Positions 35,263 to 45,057 are shown, counted from the first letter of the stretch. The stretch: DNA of 64,000 nt from Streptomyces chattanoogensis (GCF_001294335.1 NZ_LGKG01000001.1:1-64000), one strand, 5' to 3'. Made by a program: numbers and translations. The notes: generated from the sequence alone by a model not told the origin.

Positions 35263-36131
35263 CTGAGCAGCTGCGTTTGATGGCGGTCCATGCCCACCCC
35301 GACGACGAGTCGAGCAAGGGTGCGGCCACCATGGCCAAGTACGTGTCCGAGGGGGTGGACGTGCTGGTCGTCACCTGCACAGGAGGCGAGCGAGGTTCCA
35401 TCCTCAACCCCAAGCTTCAGGGCGACCCGTACATCGAGGAGCACATTCACGAGGTGCGGAAGAAGGAGATGGACGAGGCCCGGGAGATCCTGGGCGTCAA
35501 GCAGGAGTGGCTGGGGTTCGTCGACTCCGGGCTGCCCGAGGGCGACCCGCTGCCGCCGCTGCCCGAGGGCTGCTTCGCGCTGCAGGACGTCGAGGAGGCG
35601 GCCGGGCGGCTGGTCAGGCTGATCCGTGAGTTCAAGCCGCAGGTCATCACGACCTACGACGAGAACGGCGGTTATCCGCACCCCGACCACATCATGACCC
35701 ACAAGATCACGATGGTGGCCTTCGAGGCGGCCGGCGACCCGGAGAAGTACCCGGAGGCCGGTGCACCCTGGCAGCCCCAGAAGCTCTACTACAACCAGGG
35801 CTTCAACAAGCCGCGCACCATCGCGCTGCACGAGGCGCTGCTGGAGCGCGGCATGGACTCGCCGTACGGCGAGTGGCTGGAGCGCTGGAAGCAGTTCGAG
35901 CAGCGCGAGCGCACCCTGACCACCTACATCCCGTGTGCCGACTTCTTCGAGATCCGGGACAAGGCGCTGATCGCCCACGCCACCCAGATCGACCCCGACG
36001 GCGGGTGGTTCCGGGTCCCGATGGACATCCAGCGCGAGGTCTGGCCGACGGAGGAGTACGAGCTCGCGAAGTCGCTCGTGGACACCTCCCTCCCCGAGGA
36101 CGACCTCTTCGCGGGCATCCGCAACAATTGA
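35259..36131 (+). CDS. mca: Mycothiol S-conjugate amidase
   Basis: A 290-residue zinc hydrolase of the LmbE/MshB family that cleaves mycothiol S-conjugates into a mercapturate for export and GlcN-Ins for recycling. Zinc ligands lie in A-H-P-D-D-E-S (near the N-terminus) and G-Y-P-H-P-D-H; K-L-Q-G-D-P-Y-I-E-E matches Mca rather than MshB. The TTG at 35259 is the only start in frame near the homology boundary; GAGGA lies 8 bases before it, and a short coupled ORF precedes it. It is divergent from the DUF4307 gene, a conserved arrangement. Confidence 0.93.
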   Translation: MTEQLRLMAVHAHPDDESSKGAATMAKYVSEGVDVLVVTCTGGERGSILNPKLQGDPYIEEHIHEVRKKEMDEAREILGVKQEWLGFVDSGLPEGDPLPPLPEGCFALQDVEEAAGRLVRLIREFKPQVITTYDENGGYPHPDHIMTHKITMVAFEAAGDPEKYPEAGAPWQPQKLYYNQGFNKPRTIALHEALLERGMDSPYGEWLERWKQFEQRERTLTTYIPCADFFEIRDKALIAHATQIDPDGGWFRVPMDIQREVWPTEEYELAKSLVDTSLPEDDLFAGIRNN

Positions 36132-36135
36132 CCCC

Positions 36136-36381
36136 ATGATGAGCGCGACCAGCACCCTCGCCCTGACGCACTTCGTCACCCTTGCCGACAGCTTCGACAA
36201 GAACAAGGTGACCCCCGGCGTCCTCGGCTTCATCGTCTTCGCGATCATCGGCGGCGCCGTGTGGCTGCTGATGAAGTCCATGAACAAGCACATGCGGAAG
36301 GTGGACTTCGTGGAGGCCCCGGAGGAGGGCGAGGCGACGGCCCCGGCCGCTCCGACGGTGCCGAAGCCGAAGGCCGGCTGA
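36136..36381 (+). CDS. Small single-pass membrane protein downstream of mca
   Basis: An 81-residue protein: a short N-terminus, one helix (V-L-G-F-I-V-F-A-I-I-G-G-A-V-W-L-L-M, residues ~28-46), a basic K-S-M-N-K-H-M-R-K stop-transfer segment and a Glu/Ala/Pro-rich tail. It starts 4 bp after the mca stop with no ribosome site of its own, so translation probably depends on mca. Function unknown; the mca linkage is conserved in Streptomyces as I recall. Confidence 0.75.
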   Translation: MMSATSTLALTHFVTLADSFDKNKVTPGVLGFIVFAIIGGAVWLLMKSMNKHMRKVDFVEAPEEGEATAPAAPTVPKPKAG

Positions 36382-36526
36382 GGGTCCTCGCCCCCGCGCC
36401 TCAGGACCGGGTGACGGTGGACGGCCGGCCGATGGGTTACGGCCGGCCGACCGGCCCGGCGGCTCGCTGATCCAAGCGGTCGGCGAGCCGTACCCCGGGC
36501 AGGGCCCGTCGCCCCGCGGCCCGGCG

Positions 36527-39500
36527 TCAGTCCGCGGCGGCCGGCGCGACGGATATGCCCATGACCTCGCGCGCATGGCGGCCCGGCAGCATGCCGAGCC
36601 GCCATGCCTGCCACCCCGTCTCCGGCTCCACGCCGCGCTCCAGCAGCAGCGCGAACGCCTCCGCGCACTCCGTCAGCTTTCCGTCGCGGGACGCGTGCGA
36701 CTCCCGTAGGAGCTGCGCCAGCTCCTCCTGTGCCACGGCCGTGCCCACCACCGAGCCGCCCAGTGAGGCGAACGGCAGCAGCGTGCAGCGCAGGAACCGG
36801 GCCCAGTCCTCGCCGCGCAGGTCGCCGTACCCGGCGAAGATCCGCGCCGCCTCGTCGGCCAGCTCCAGCGCCTGCGCCGCCCGGCCGTTTCCCGCGTCGA
36901 TGATCACCAGCTCCAGGCACGACCAGGCCTCGCCGTGCGGCACCGCGATCCGCTGGAAGTCCTTGCGCGCGTCCTGGAGCAGCTGCCGGGCGAAGCCGCT
37001 GTTGCGCAGCGAACCGGTCTGTGCGGCCCGCAGATCCCGGGTTACCCGCCCCGAATGATGCCGGGCGCAGGCCAGGCCGTAGCCGTCCTGCATCCGGCTG
37101 AACATCGTGCGCGACCGCTCCAGCTGCCGCAGCGCCGCGTCCTGCTCGCCGCGCTCCTCCAGCGCCTGGCCCAGGTAGTACATCGTCCAGGCCTCGCCGC
37201 GGGCGTCCTCATGCCGCTGATGGAGCGTCAGCGCCTGGCGCAGCCGGTCCGCGGCGGGGTCCGGATCGCCGGCCACCAGCCGGGCGCGCGCCAGCTGGGT
37301 CATCGCCCAGGCCTCGCCGCGCTCGTCCTGCGTCCGCCCGTAGAGCTCCAGCGCGGCATGGAGCGACTCCTCCGCCCGCGGCACCTCGCCCATCCGCAGA
37401 TACACCTGGCCGAGCTGGAAGTGCGCCCACGCCTGGCCGTGCACGCTCTCGCTCTCCTCGTGCAGCTCCAGCGCCTCGCGGAGCAGGGCGAGCGCCTCGG
37501 CGATCCCCGCCCGGTCCCGCTCCACGGCCGCCAGCGCATGCAGCGTCCAGGCCCGGTCGCCGTGCATATCGGGGCCGGACTGCATCTCCAGCGCCTCCCG
37601 CAGCTTGGCCGCGGCCTCGGTGAGATTGCCCTGCTGCTGGAGGGTGATGCCCAGATCGCGCAGCGCACGGGCGGCGCCCGCCGGATGCTGCGCCTCGAAG
37701 TACAGGTCCACCACCGACGACAGCGTCGTCCGCGCCTTGTCCAGCTCGCCGAGCTGGCGGGCCGCGACACCCGTACGCCACTGCACCGAGCGCATCAGCA
37801 GGCCCTGGCCCACCGCCCTGGTCAGGTCGTTCAGCTCGCCGAGGCGGTAGAGGTCGCCGCGCAGCAGGCAGTAGTCGGCCAGCGCGCCCAGCAGATGCGA
37901 GACCGTCGCCTGGTCCACCTCCTGGTCGGCGTGTGCCAGCGCGGCCGTGATGAAGCTGGACTCGTCGTCCAGCCACTGCAGGGCGGCGTCCAGCGAGGTG
38001 AAGCCGTGCGAGCCGAAACGGTCGGCGCGCGTCGACGTACGGCCGTCGACCAGGCGGATGACCGAGTCGGCCAGCTCCGCATAGCCGCGGATCAGCCGCT
38101 CCTGGGCCGCGACCCGCTCCTCCGGGGCCTCCTCCGCCGTCAGCCGGCCGTAGGCGAAGCGGTGCACCAGCGCATGCAGGCGGTAGCGCCTGCCCCGCAC
38201 ATGCTCGATCAGCCCGGCCCCGGCCAGCGTCGTCAACTGCCGCTCCGCCTCGGCATTCGCCACGCCCAGCAGCGCCGCCGCGGCCGCCGCGCCCAGGGAC
38301 GCCCGGCCCACCAGGGCCAGCCGGCGCAGCAGCCGCCGGGCCGCCTCCGGCTGATCGGCGTAGCGCAGCGACAGGGCCCGCTCCACCGGCGTCGCCGAGG
38401 CGTACGACGCCAGATCCGCGGCCAGCTCGGACGGGGTGCGTGAGCCCAGCGAGGAGCCCGCCGCCCGCAGGGCCAGCGGCAGTCCCGCGCACTGCTCGGA
38501 GATCTTCTCGATCGCCTGCGCGTCGTACGGACCCGCCGTGCCCGCGGTCGCCTCCTCCGCGCCGCCCGCCGCCCGCAGCAGCTCCTCGGTGCCCGCCGCG
38601 TCCAGCGGGCCCATCGGCAGCTGATGCACCCAGGCCTGGAGGTCCGCGGGCAGCTCCAGTGGCTCACGGGAGGTGACCAGCACCAGGCTGTCCGAGCGGT
38701 CCGGCACCAGCGTGCGCACCTGTTCCGGATCGGAGGCATCGTCGAGCAGGACCGTCACCGGAAGGCCCGCCACATGCTGGTGATAGAGCTCGGTCAGCCG
38801 CTTGACGTGCTGCTCCTGGGCGGTGCGCTCGCGGAACAGCAGCTGCTCGCGGGGCGCGCCGAGGCGGTTGAGCAGATGCAGCAGGGCGTTCCGGGTAGGC
38901 AGCGGCATCTCTCCGGGGGTGTCGCCGCGCAGATCCACCACACACGCGCCACGGAACTGATCGCGCAGCTGGTGGGCCGCCCGCACCGCCAGCGCCGTAC
39001 GCCCCGAGCCCGGCTCGCCGTGCAGCACCACCACGGTCGGCTTGGTCTCCGTACTCGCGCGGGCCGCGTGCACCCACTGCGCGATCTGCGTCAGCTCCGC
39101 CCGGCGCCCCGCGAACGGCCCGTCGGAACGGGGCAGTTGGGAGAACGAGTGCTCCAGTACGGACCGCTGCCGGGCCGCCGCGCTGCGGTCCGCGCCGCGC
39201 AGCTGCGGCCCTGGTGCGGCCGTCGTCCCGCCCGCCTTCGACGCCGTGCCGCCGCGGGCCCCCGCCAGCATCCGCTGCTGGTCCAGGAACGGCCGGATGC
39301 CGCGCACCTCCAGCGCCGTCAGCCACTGCAGCCGCAACTGCTCCAGGCCGCCGGGCTGGCCCCGTTTCCCCGCCTGCTCGTGTGCCGCCGGCAGATGGCC
39401 CGCGGCCAGCTTCACCACCGTGGCCCCGGCCCCGGCGAGCAGTACTGAGGCCCCGGCGCCCAATGCCGCGCCCGCGCCCGTCCCGTACGCGAGGTCCGTA

Positions 39501-39802
39501 CCGAAGGCCGCCAGCGCCGCCACGCCCGCCACCACCGCCGGAGTGCCCAGCTCCTTGCGCGACAGCCGCTCGGCCAGCGGGCGCTGCCCGGCCCCGGCCT
39601 CGTCCAGCGCCCGCACATACGCGGTGTACTCCTCCGCCGCGCTGCCCGCGATGTCGTCCAGCGCCGCGCGCGCCCTGCCGAGCAGCACGCCCCCGTCGAG
39701 CCGCCCGCCCGGACGCCGAGCCTCCTCCTCCACGGCCCGCGCCACCAGCGCTTCCGCCTCCGCACGGTGCCCGTCACGCAGCACAGCCAGTGACCCCGGC
39801 AT
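36527..39802 (-). CDS. STAND NTPase: NB-ARC domain with TPR repeats
   Basis: A 1091-residue signal-transduction ATPase. Residues ~1-100 form a helical cap, and ~75-120 include a hydrophobic Ala/Gly-rich stretch that may be membrane-associated. The NB-ARC core begins near residue 220: Walker A G-E-P-G-S-G-R-T (~residue 262), Walker B V-T-V-L-L-D-D-A-S-D, and the C-A-G-L-P-L-A-L-R GLPL motif. A winged-helix region follows (~480-560), then about ten TPR repeats (~600-960; for example A-W-T-L-H-A-L-A-A-V and A-W-A-H-F-Q-L-G-Q-V-Y). Unlike SARP/AfsR proteins it has no DNA-binding N-terminus. ATG 39802 has GGAGGGGG upstream. The downstream effector is unknown. Confidence 0.88.
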   Translation of the reverse strand: MPGSLAVLRDGHRAEAEALVARAVEEEARRPGGRLDGGVLLGRARAALDDIAGSAAEEYTAYVRALDEAGAGQRPLAERLSRKELGTPAVVAGVAALAAFGTDLAYGTGAGAALGAGASVLLAGAGATVVKLAAGHLPAAHEQAGKRGQPGGLEQLRLQWLTALEVRGIRPFLDQQRMLAGARGGTASKAGGTTAAPGPQLRGADRSAAARQRSVLEHSFSQLPRSDGPFAGRRAELTQIAQWVHAARASTETKPTVVVLHGEPGSGRTALAVRAAHQLRDQFRGACVVDLRGDTPGEMPLPTRNALLHLLNRLGAPREQLLFRERTAQEQHVKRLTELYHQHVAGLPVTVLLDDASDPEQVRTLVPDRSDSLVLVTSREPLELPADLQAWVHQLPMGPLDAAGTEELLRAAGGAEEATAGTAGPYDAQAIEKISEQCAGLPLALRAAGSSLGSRTPSELAADLASYASATPVERALSLRYADQPEAARRLLRRLALVGRASLGAAAAAALLGVANAEAERQLTTLAGAGLIEHVRGRRYRLHALVHRFAYGRLTAEEAPEERVAAQERLIRGYAELADSVIRLVDGRTSTRADRFGSHGFTSLDAALQWLDDESSFITAALAHADQEVDQATVSHLLGALADYCLLRGDLYRLGELNDLTRAVGQGLLMRSVQWRTGVAARQLGELDKARTTLSSVVDLYFEAQHPAGAARALRDLGITLQQQGNLTEAAAKLREALEMQSGPDMHGDRAWTLHALAAVERDRAGIAEALALLREALELHEESESVHGQAWAHFQLGQVYLRMGEVPRAEESLHAALELYGRTQDERGEAWAMTQLARARLVAGDPDPAADRLRQALTLHQRHEDARGEAWTMYYLGQALEERGEQDAALRQLERSRTMFSRMQDGYGLACARHHSGRVTRDLRAAQTGSLRNSGFARQLLQDARKDFQRIAVPHGEAWSCLELVIIDAGNGRAAQALELADEAARIFAGYGDLRGEDWARFLRCTLLPFASLGGSVVGTAVAQEELAQLLRESHASRDGKLTECAEAFALLLERGVEPETGWQAWRLGMLPGRHAREVMGISVAPAAAD

Positions 39803-40639
39803 GCGAATCCCCCTCCAGCAGTTACAGCAGGTTCAGTAGTTGCGACAGTTCCAGTCGTGCCGAACGATTGTGGCCACGGCGCGGTGATCGTCGCCGTACG
39901 CACAGTGTTCCGCGTCCACGCGAATTCCGGCAGGCCTGTGGAAAACCGTCCTGTGGACAACTCCCTCCGTATCCGGCGTGCTTCGCCCCATTGGGAGAGG
40001 ACGGTGCGACGACGCGGCGTCCCGGTGCTGCTCAGCGTCGCGTCGCGGCCCTGGCCCGTACGTCCGATGTCGCCATGACGGGGATCGACGCGGAACCCGA
40101 ACAGCCGCTGCCCGAAGGCGTGTTGGAGGCCATCGCCCTGCCCGGTGAGATCGCGCGGCTGCGCAGACTCCGGGCGACCGAACCCGGCGTCTGCCGAGAC
40201 CGCAGTCCGAGCCGATTCCGCGCGACCAAGGCCGGCATCGGTCCCCGAACGGTCAGCGAGATCCTCCACCGACACGGCGTGCCGGTGCGCCGCCGCTGCG
40301 CGAACGCGGCATCCCTGCCCCAGACGCCCGCGGGCGACCCCGCGTCGAAGCAGGTGGTGCTCGATGACCAGGTGTGCAGCCATATGGGTCGCAGGACGCG
40401 GTGCGACAGCTCACTGAAGGCAGAAAATCCGCTCAGTCGCAATCCCCTCCCGGAGGGGAAATCCGTGAGCTCGGAAATCCGCCAGAGGCACAAAATTATT
40501 CAGTCCGCAAATTCGGCGGAGGCATATAGTTCGCTCGGCCGCAACAGTTTTGGAGAGAAACTCCAAGATTGACAGCGTTGTGGAGTTTGCTTATAGTCCC
40601 GTCGTTCAATCTCCCGCCGATCGATATCCGAAGGTGTTC
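39803..40639. other. Junction between core genome and accessory region
   Basis: Left part: probable promoter of the STAND gene. From about 40075 a low-quality frame described separately. From about 40400 the DNA becomes A+T-richer (ATTATTCAGTCCGCAAATTC), consistent with horizontally acquired sequence starting here. TCCCCTCC-C-GGAGGGGA at 40444-40460 is an 8-bp inverted repeat that also contains a strong ribosome-site-like GGAGGGG before GTG 40465. Confidence 0.5.
40075..40572 (+). pseudogene. ORF remnant with helix-turn-helix-like segment
   Basis: An open frame of 165 codons whose first half contains G-I-G-P-R-T-V-S-E-I-L-H-R-H-G-V-P-V-R-R, which resembles the terminal HTH of recombinases or invertases, but with no catalytic domain. 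The second half is of different composition and may be a separate leader: GTG 40465 (after GGAGGGG) to the stop at 40572 would give 35 codons just upstream of the MFS gene. I treat it as debris of a mobile or regulatory gene; a real small gene is possible. Confidence 0.3.
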
Positions 40640-42217
40640 ATGGCTACGCCTCCAACGCTGCCGAAGTCCAGGCAGCGGTTAATTCTTGCCGTTCTCATGG
40701 TGTGTTCGCTGCTGATTTGGCTGGACAACACCGTCCTCAGTATTACTCTGGAGACCCTTGCCGACCCGGTCCGTGGACTGGGCGCCAGCCCGGCCGAGCT
40801 GCAATGGGCCACCGGCGCATACACCCTGGTCTTCGCAACCTTGATGTTCACCGCCGGCGCAGTGGGCGACAGCTTCGGCCACCGGAATGTGCTCGCAGTC
40901 GGCTTGGTGATCTTTGCCGGGGCCTCGATCTGGGCGGCGTACGCAGGCGATGCAGGCCAGCTGATTGCCGCCCGGGCCGCGATGGGAGTCGGCGCCGCAC
41001 TGATCATGCCTGCCAACTTCGCCATTCTGTTGTGGACCTTCACCGGCCCCGGGCGGGCAACCGCAATCGCCGTTTCTTCGACATCCACCGGTGTCGGAAT
41101 GGCGGCGGGTCCGGTGTTGGCGGGACTTCTGCTCAGCCATTTCTGGTGGGGTTCGGTCTTTCTCGTCAACGTCCCGATAGTCGTGCTGGCATTGGCCGGG
41201 ATCGTCCTGCTGGTTCCCAATTTTCGCAGCCCTACCGTGCGGCCGCTGGACCCGGCTGGGATATTGCTGTCGACCGGCGGACTCGCGGCGTTGACCTACG
41301 GCCTGATCCGCGCGGGCCAGGTGGACGCCTGGAGCCGTTCGGACGTCTGGGCGCCGGTCGCGGTCGGGCTTGTCCTGCTGGCCGCTTTCGTGCTCGTCGA
41401 ATTGAGAATCAAGGAACCGAGTTTCGATCCCCGGATGTTTGCGCAGCGAGTGTTCGGTGGTGGCAATGCGGCCATGGCGTTGCTGCTCTTTTCGGTGGCT
41501 GCCGTCACTTTCTACAACGCGTTCTATATGCAGGGTGCATTGGGCTACTCGCCGATGAAGGCCGGCCTGGCCAATGTTCCGACCGCGGTCGGCGCTGTCG
41601 TAGGGGCGCCCCTGGGCGCACGTCTGGTTGGCCGATGGTCGCTGCGCCCTGTCGCGGTGCCGGCGCTCACTGTGGCGGCGTTGAGCTTTGGCGCCGTCGG
41701 ATTTCTCGATCTGCACACCCCACTCGTCTGGATCGAGATCCTGTTGTCGGCGCAGGGACTTTCCGTCGGCTTGGTGATGGCCCCGGTGACCGGAGCGCTG
41801 CTCAGCAGCCTGCCGCTGGAACGGTCCGGTGCCGGGTCGGCCGTCACCAACACGGCGCGACAGGCCGGCAGTGTGATCGGGATCGCGGTGGGCGGCACGA
41901 TCATGTCGATCGCCTATCGAGGCGCAATCGAACCCTCGCTGAGCGATGTTCCGGAGGCGCTACGGGATAGCGCCCGGGTTTCCGCAGAACAGGCTCGGCA
42001 TGTCGCCGCCACTCTCGACCGGCCCGCTCTTGCGCAGGCCGCCGATCATGCGTTCATCCACGCTATGCACGTCGGCGCGGTCTGGATCATGCTCATCGCA
42101 CTCTTCGCAGCGGCCGTGCTGCTGATTACCTTGCCTGTTGCCGGAAAGAAGAAGGGGCCGACACCGGAGCCGGATGACGAAGATGCCCGCAGCCCCGAGT
42201 CTCGATCCACCGCGTGA
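40640..42217 (+). CDS. MFS drug exporter, DHA2 (EmrB/QacA) family
   Basis: A 525-residue transporter with about 14 predicted helices. Motif A reads G-A-V-G-D-S-F-G-H-R, and the DHA2 motif region has L-D-N-T-V-L-S-I-T-L at the end of helix 1. ATG 40640 follows GAAGG. Codon 14 (40679-40681) is TTA, so expression may require bldA. The gene is less G+C-biased than core genes here (many ATT, CTT and TTT codons), a sign of transfer. It precedes a HelD-like gene by 137 bp. Likely role: export of an antibiotic, perhaps the product of the PKS cluster. Confidence 0.9.
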   Translation: MATPPTLPKSRQRLILAVLMVCSLLIWLDNTVLSITLETLADPVRGLGASPAELQWATGAYTLVFATLMFTAGAVGDSFGHRNVLAVGLVIFAGASIWAAYAGDAGQLIAARAAMGVGAALIMPANFAILLWTFTGPGRATAIAVSSTSTGVGMAAGPVLAGLLLSHFWWGSVFLVNVPIVVLALAGIVLLVPNFRSPTVRPLDPAGILLSTGGLAALTYGLIRAGQVDAWSRSDVWAPVAVGLVLLAAFVLVELRIKEPSFDPRMFAQRVFGGGNAAMALLLFSVAAVTFYNAFYMQGALGYSPMKAGLANVPTAVGAVVGAPLGARLVGRWSLRPVAVPALTVAALSFGAVGFLDLHTPLVWIEILLSAQGLSVGLVMAPVTGALLSSLPLERSGAGSAVTNTARQAGSVIGIAVGGTIMSIAYRGAIEPSLSDVPEALRDSARVSAEQARHVAATLDRPALAQAADHAFIHAMHVGAVWIMLIALFAAAVLLITLPVAGKKKGPTPEPDDEDARSPESRSTA

Positions 42218-42354
42218 TGGGCTGTCAGCTGTCCCCTGGCAGTGAGCTCGATGGCGCCGGTCACCTCGCCGAATCTTTTCCCTTTTCCCGAGCGCGGCAA
42301 TGTCGTCCCTACGCCCTCGGTCGCTCGTATGGATCGAATCGAAGGAGACCCCTG

Positions 42355-44436
42355 TTGTCGAAAATCAATGATCCCGCTGTGCGTGCGGTTGAATCGGAGC
42401 AGGATTATGTGTCCTCCTTGTATGAGTTGCTCACCGAGCGGCTTTCCGAGGCGCGAGTACACCGAGCGAGTGTGCTGAAGGCCCCGGCGGACAGCGCCGG
42501 TGAGGCATACGAGAGAGAAATCGCCGCCGAACGTCTGACCAAGGAAATCGGCCGCCTGGAGGGCGCCGAAAAGGGGCTGGTCTTCGGGCGGATCGACTGG
42601 AGGGATGGCACGGCCCTGCGCATCGGGCGGATCGGACTGCAGACGGAGGAGGACGACCTGCCTCTGCTCGTGGACTGGCGCGCGAACGCGGCGCGGCCCT
42701 TCTACGAGGCGACACCGGTCCACCCGATGGACCTGCGGCGGCGCCGGCACCTGCGCCTCGAGGAGCGCACGGTCATCTCGGTGAGCGACGAACTGCTGGA
42801 CGGGACCGCCCCGACCGACCAGGACGTCGTGGGGGACGGCCCGTTGACCGAGGCTCTGTCGGCACGGCGTACGGGCAGGATGCACGCGGCCGTCGCGACG
42901 CTGCAGGCCGAGCAGGACGAGATCGTCCGCTCCGCCCACCGTGGGGTGACCGTGGTGCAGGGCGGGCCCGGCACCGGCAAGACGGTGGTCGCCCTGCACC
43001 GGGCGGCCTATGTCCTGTACGCGTTCCCGCGCGCCACGGAGGAGGGTGTCCTGGTGGTGGGCCCGAACGTTCGGTTCCTCGACTACATCTCCCAGGTCCT
43101 TCCCTCGCTCGGAGAGAACGACGTCGTTCTGGCGACCTGCCAGGAACTGGCCGGAGTGTCCACGGACACGGTGGGCCCGTTCGATACGGCGCGTCTCAAG
43201 GGCAGCTCCGACCTCGCCGACGCCCTGGCCGGCCTGCTGCGCATCCACCAAGCCCCCGCCGGTGACTTCACCGTGCGGGTCGGACAGGAGCTGGTTCACC
43301 TCTCCGGCGAGGAAGTCGCCGCGGCACGCGACGCCGCCGTGGCAGCCGTACAGGGGCACAACCCCGCGCGCCAGGTGTTCAAAGAGCTCCTGGTCGACGC
43401 CGTCACCGACGCGATGCAACGAGACATGGGCGACCTCCTGGAGCAGATCGACGCCGATGCCGAAAGGATGACGGGCATCAACCTCGACCGGTTCACGGGA
43501 GTCGCCCAGCGCCGTGCCGAAGGTGCGGCCGACTCAGGTCCGGTCCACGAGCTGGACCTGGACGCCATCCGAGCCGATCTCCTCGACGACGCCGGCGTCG
43601 ACGGAGCGGTCGAGGTGTTGTGGCCGCGGCTGGTACCCGGTGACCTCGTGAAGGCGCTCCTGACGAACGCCGACGCTCTCGCCGAGCGCCTGCCCCGCCT
43701 GACCGCGCAGGAGCGGTCCCTTCTGCTGCGCGGTCCGGACGACCCGTGGACCGATGCCGATGTGCCGGTGCTGGACGAGGCGGCGAACCTGGTCGACGGC
43801 CCCCCTGAGCGGACGTACGGGCACGTCGTCGTCGACGAGGCGCAGGAACTGACCGCCATGCAGTGGCGGATGATTGTCCGCCGCTGCCCGGCAAAGGCGA
43901 TGACGCTGGTGGGTGACTTCGCCCAGGCAGGCCCGGTCGCGTCAGCACGTGACTGGAAGGAAGCACTGAGCCCCCACGTCGGACCGCGGTTCCAACTGCA
44001 CAACCTGACCGTCAGCTACCGCACCACGCAGGAGATTCTGGAGAGCGTCCGGGACCTGCTCACGCGGATCGCTCCGGACCAGAAGCCCACACGGTCACTG
44101 CGAAGCGGTGCGAGCCCTCGCACCGTGACCGCATCTCCGGACGGGTTGGTCACCGCCGTCGTTCAGGAACTCCGCGCCCAGAGCACCGCGCACCCGCGCG
44201 AGCTTCTGGGAGTGATCTGCGCGGACACCAGGGTGAGCGAGCTGACGGCCCAGGGCATCGCCCACCACGCACGCATCGTGCCGGCGTCCGAAGCACGCGG
44301 CCTGGAATTCGACGGGGTCGTCGTCATGAACCCCGAGGAAATCATCACGACCCGCCCCGGTGGGGAAAGGGACTTGTACGTAGCCCTGACCCGGGCCACC
44401 AAGCGCCTCTGCACCATCACCGTCCAGCCCGCCTGA
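42355..44436 (+). CDS. HelD/HelR-like RNA-polymerase-associated SF1 helicase
   Basis: A 693-residue protein with a UvrD-like core split by family-specific arms. N-terminus: an antiparallel coiled coil (E-S-E-Q-D-Y-V-S-S-L-Y-E-L-L through ~residue 70) and V-F-G-R-I-D-W-R-D, L-P-L-L-V-D-W-R-A-N-A-A-R-P-F-Y, both diagnostic of HelD. Walker A is G-G-P-G-T-G-K-T (~residue 203), Walker B V-V-V-D-E-A-Q-E-L, motif VI Y-V-A-L-T-R-A-T-K. HelD proteins bind RNA polymerase and release it from stalled complexes; Streptomyces HelR protects against rifamycins. TTG 42355 is set by AAGGAG upstream. No 19-bp rifamycin-associated element is visible before it. Confidence 0.88.
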   Translation: MSKINDPAVRAVESEQDYVSSLYELLTERLSEARVHRASVLKAPADSAGEAYEREIAAERLTKEIGRLEGAEKGLVFGRIDWRDGTALRIGRIGLQTEEDDLPLLVDWRANAARPFYEATPVHPMDLRRRRHLRLEERTVISVSDELLDGTAPTDQDVVGDGPLTEALSARRTGRMHAAVATLQAEQDEIVRSAHRGVTVVQGGPGTGKTVVALHRAAYVLYAFPRATEEGVLVVGPNVRFLDYISQVLPSLGENDVVLATCQELAGVSTDTVGPFDTARLKGSSDLADALAGLLRIHQAPAGDFTVRVGQELVHLSGEEVAAARDAAVAAVQGHNPARQVFKELLVDAVTDAMQRDMGDLLEQIDADAERMTGINLDRFTGVAQRRAEGAADSGPVHELDLDAIRADLLDDAGVDGAVEVLWPRLVPGDLVKALLTNADALAERLPRLTAQERSLLLRGPDDPWTDADVPVLDEAANLVDGPPERTYGHVVVDEAQELTAMQWRMIVRRCPAKAMTLVGDFAQAGPVASARDWKEALSPHVGPRFQLHNLTVSYRTTQEILESVRDLLTRIAPDQKPTRSLRSGASPRTVTASPDGLVTAVVQELRAQSTAHPRELLGVICADTRVSELTAQGIAHHARIVPASEARGLEFDGVVVMNPEEIITTRPGGERDLYVALTRATKRLCTITVQPA

Positions 44437-44443
44437 CGCCTCG

Positions 44444-44468
44444 GCGCCCGCGTCGTCGCCGCGGGCGC
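44444..44468 (+). terminator. Hairpin after the HelD-like gene
   Basis: Perfect 9-bp arms GCGCCCGCG and CGCGGGCGC around a 7-base loop, 8 bp after the stop codon. No T-run. Confidence 0.6.
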
Positions 44469-45033
44469 AGCCGGCGCGGCATGGACACCGGCCCGCGCGC
44501 ACGGGGCTGCTCGCCGCCTGACCGCTCCTGGCCGCACCCGGCCCCATGCGGCCTGGCCCAAGCCGACGACGTTCGGATCCCCTTCGCGCAGCAGGGTGAA
44601 GCCGACGTCGGGCTTCGGGTCGTACGCGTCGGGATCGATGCCGAGTTCGTGCGTGCGGCGGCACCGGTGGACGAGCACGTGGGGGCATTCGACAGCGGAG
44701 CCGGTGTTCGGCGTGAACACCCCAACCCCAGCCGCCTGTCGGTGCTATGGCATGTTCCGGTCAATATTCCCGCACGAAGACGGCCGTGGGGCAGGGGCGC
44801 AGTGGCGCGGCGTCCCACTCGGACCGGTTGGGATGCCCGGCATCCCGGTCCTCGGGCCCGAGCTCCCCGACGAAACCTCACCCCCCCGCTGACCAGCAAC
44901 TTTCACGAGGAAACGGCTTCCCTGTCGGCACGGTCTTGCGGCCACGGGTCGTCACTCCGGACTCGGCTGTGTAACGGGGCCACTGGCTCGGCGGGAAGAA
45001 CCGCGCCTGCACGCCGGAACGGCCGCGGCGCTA

Positions 45034-45055
45034 ACTTACCTGTTGACAAGTTTGT
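45034..45055. promoter_or_regulatory. Operator O1, upstream of the MFS promoter
   Basis: An imperfect 22-bp palindrome with core ACCTGTTGACAAGT. It matches O2 (45099-45120) at 18 of 22 positions. It lies immediately upstream of the -35 box. The length and AC..G....C..GT symmetry fit an autoregulatory element of butyrolactone-receptor-type TetR proteins, one of which is encoded downstream at 47037. Confidence 0.65.
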
Positions 45056-45057
45056 TA

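Noticed and set aside
42218..42354. Rifamycin-associated element before the HelD-like gene
   Set aside because: I looked for the GGGGCTTGC-type inverted repeat and found none in this gap.
44163..44720. Minus-strand frame starting with plausible protein sequence
   Set aside because: Its only stop lies deep inside the helicase gene in antisense, so it cannot be an intact gene; at most its first 50 codons are a remnant. Mentioned only in the intergenic description.
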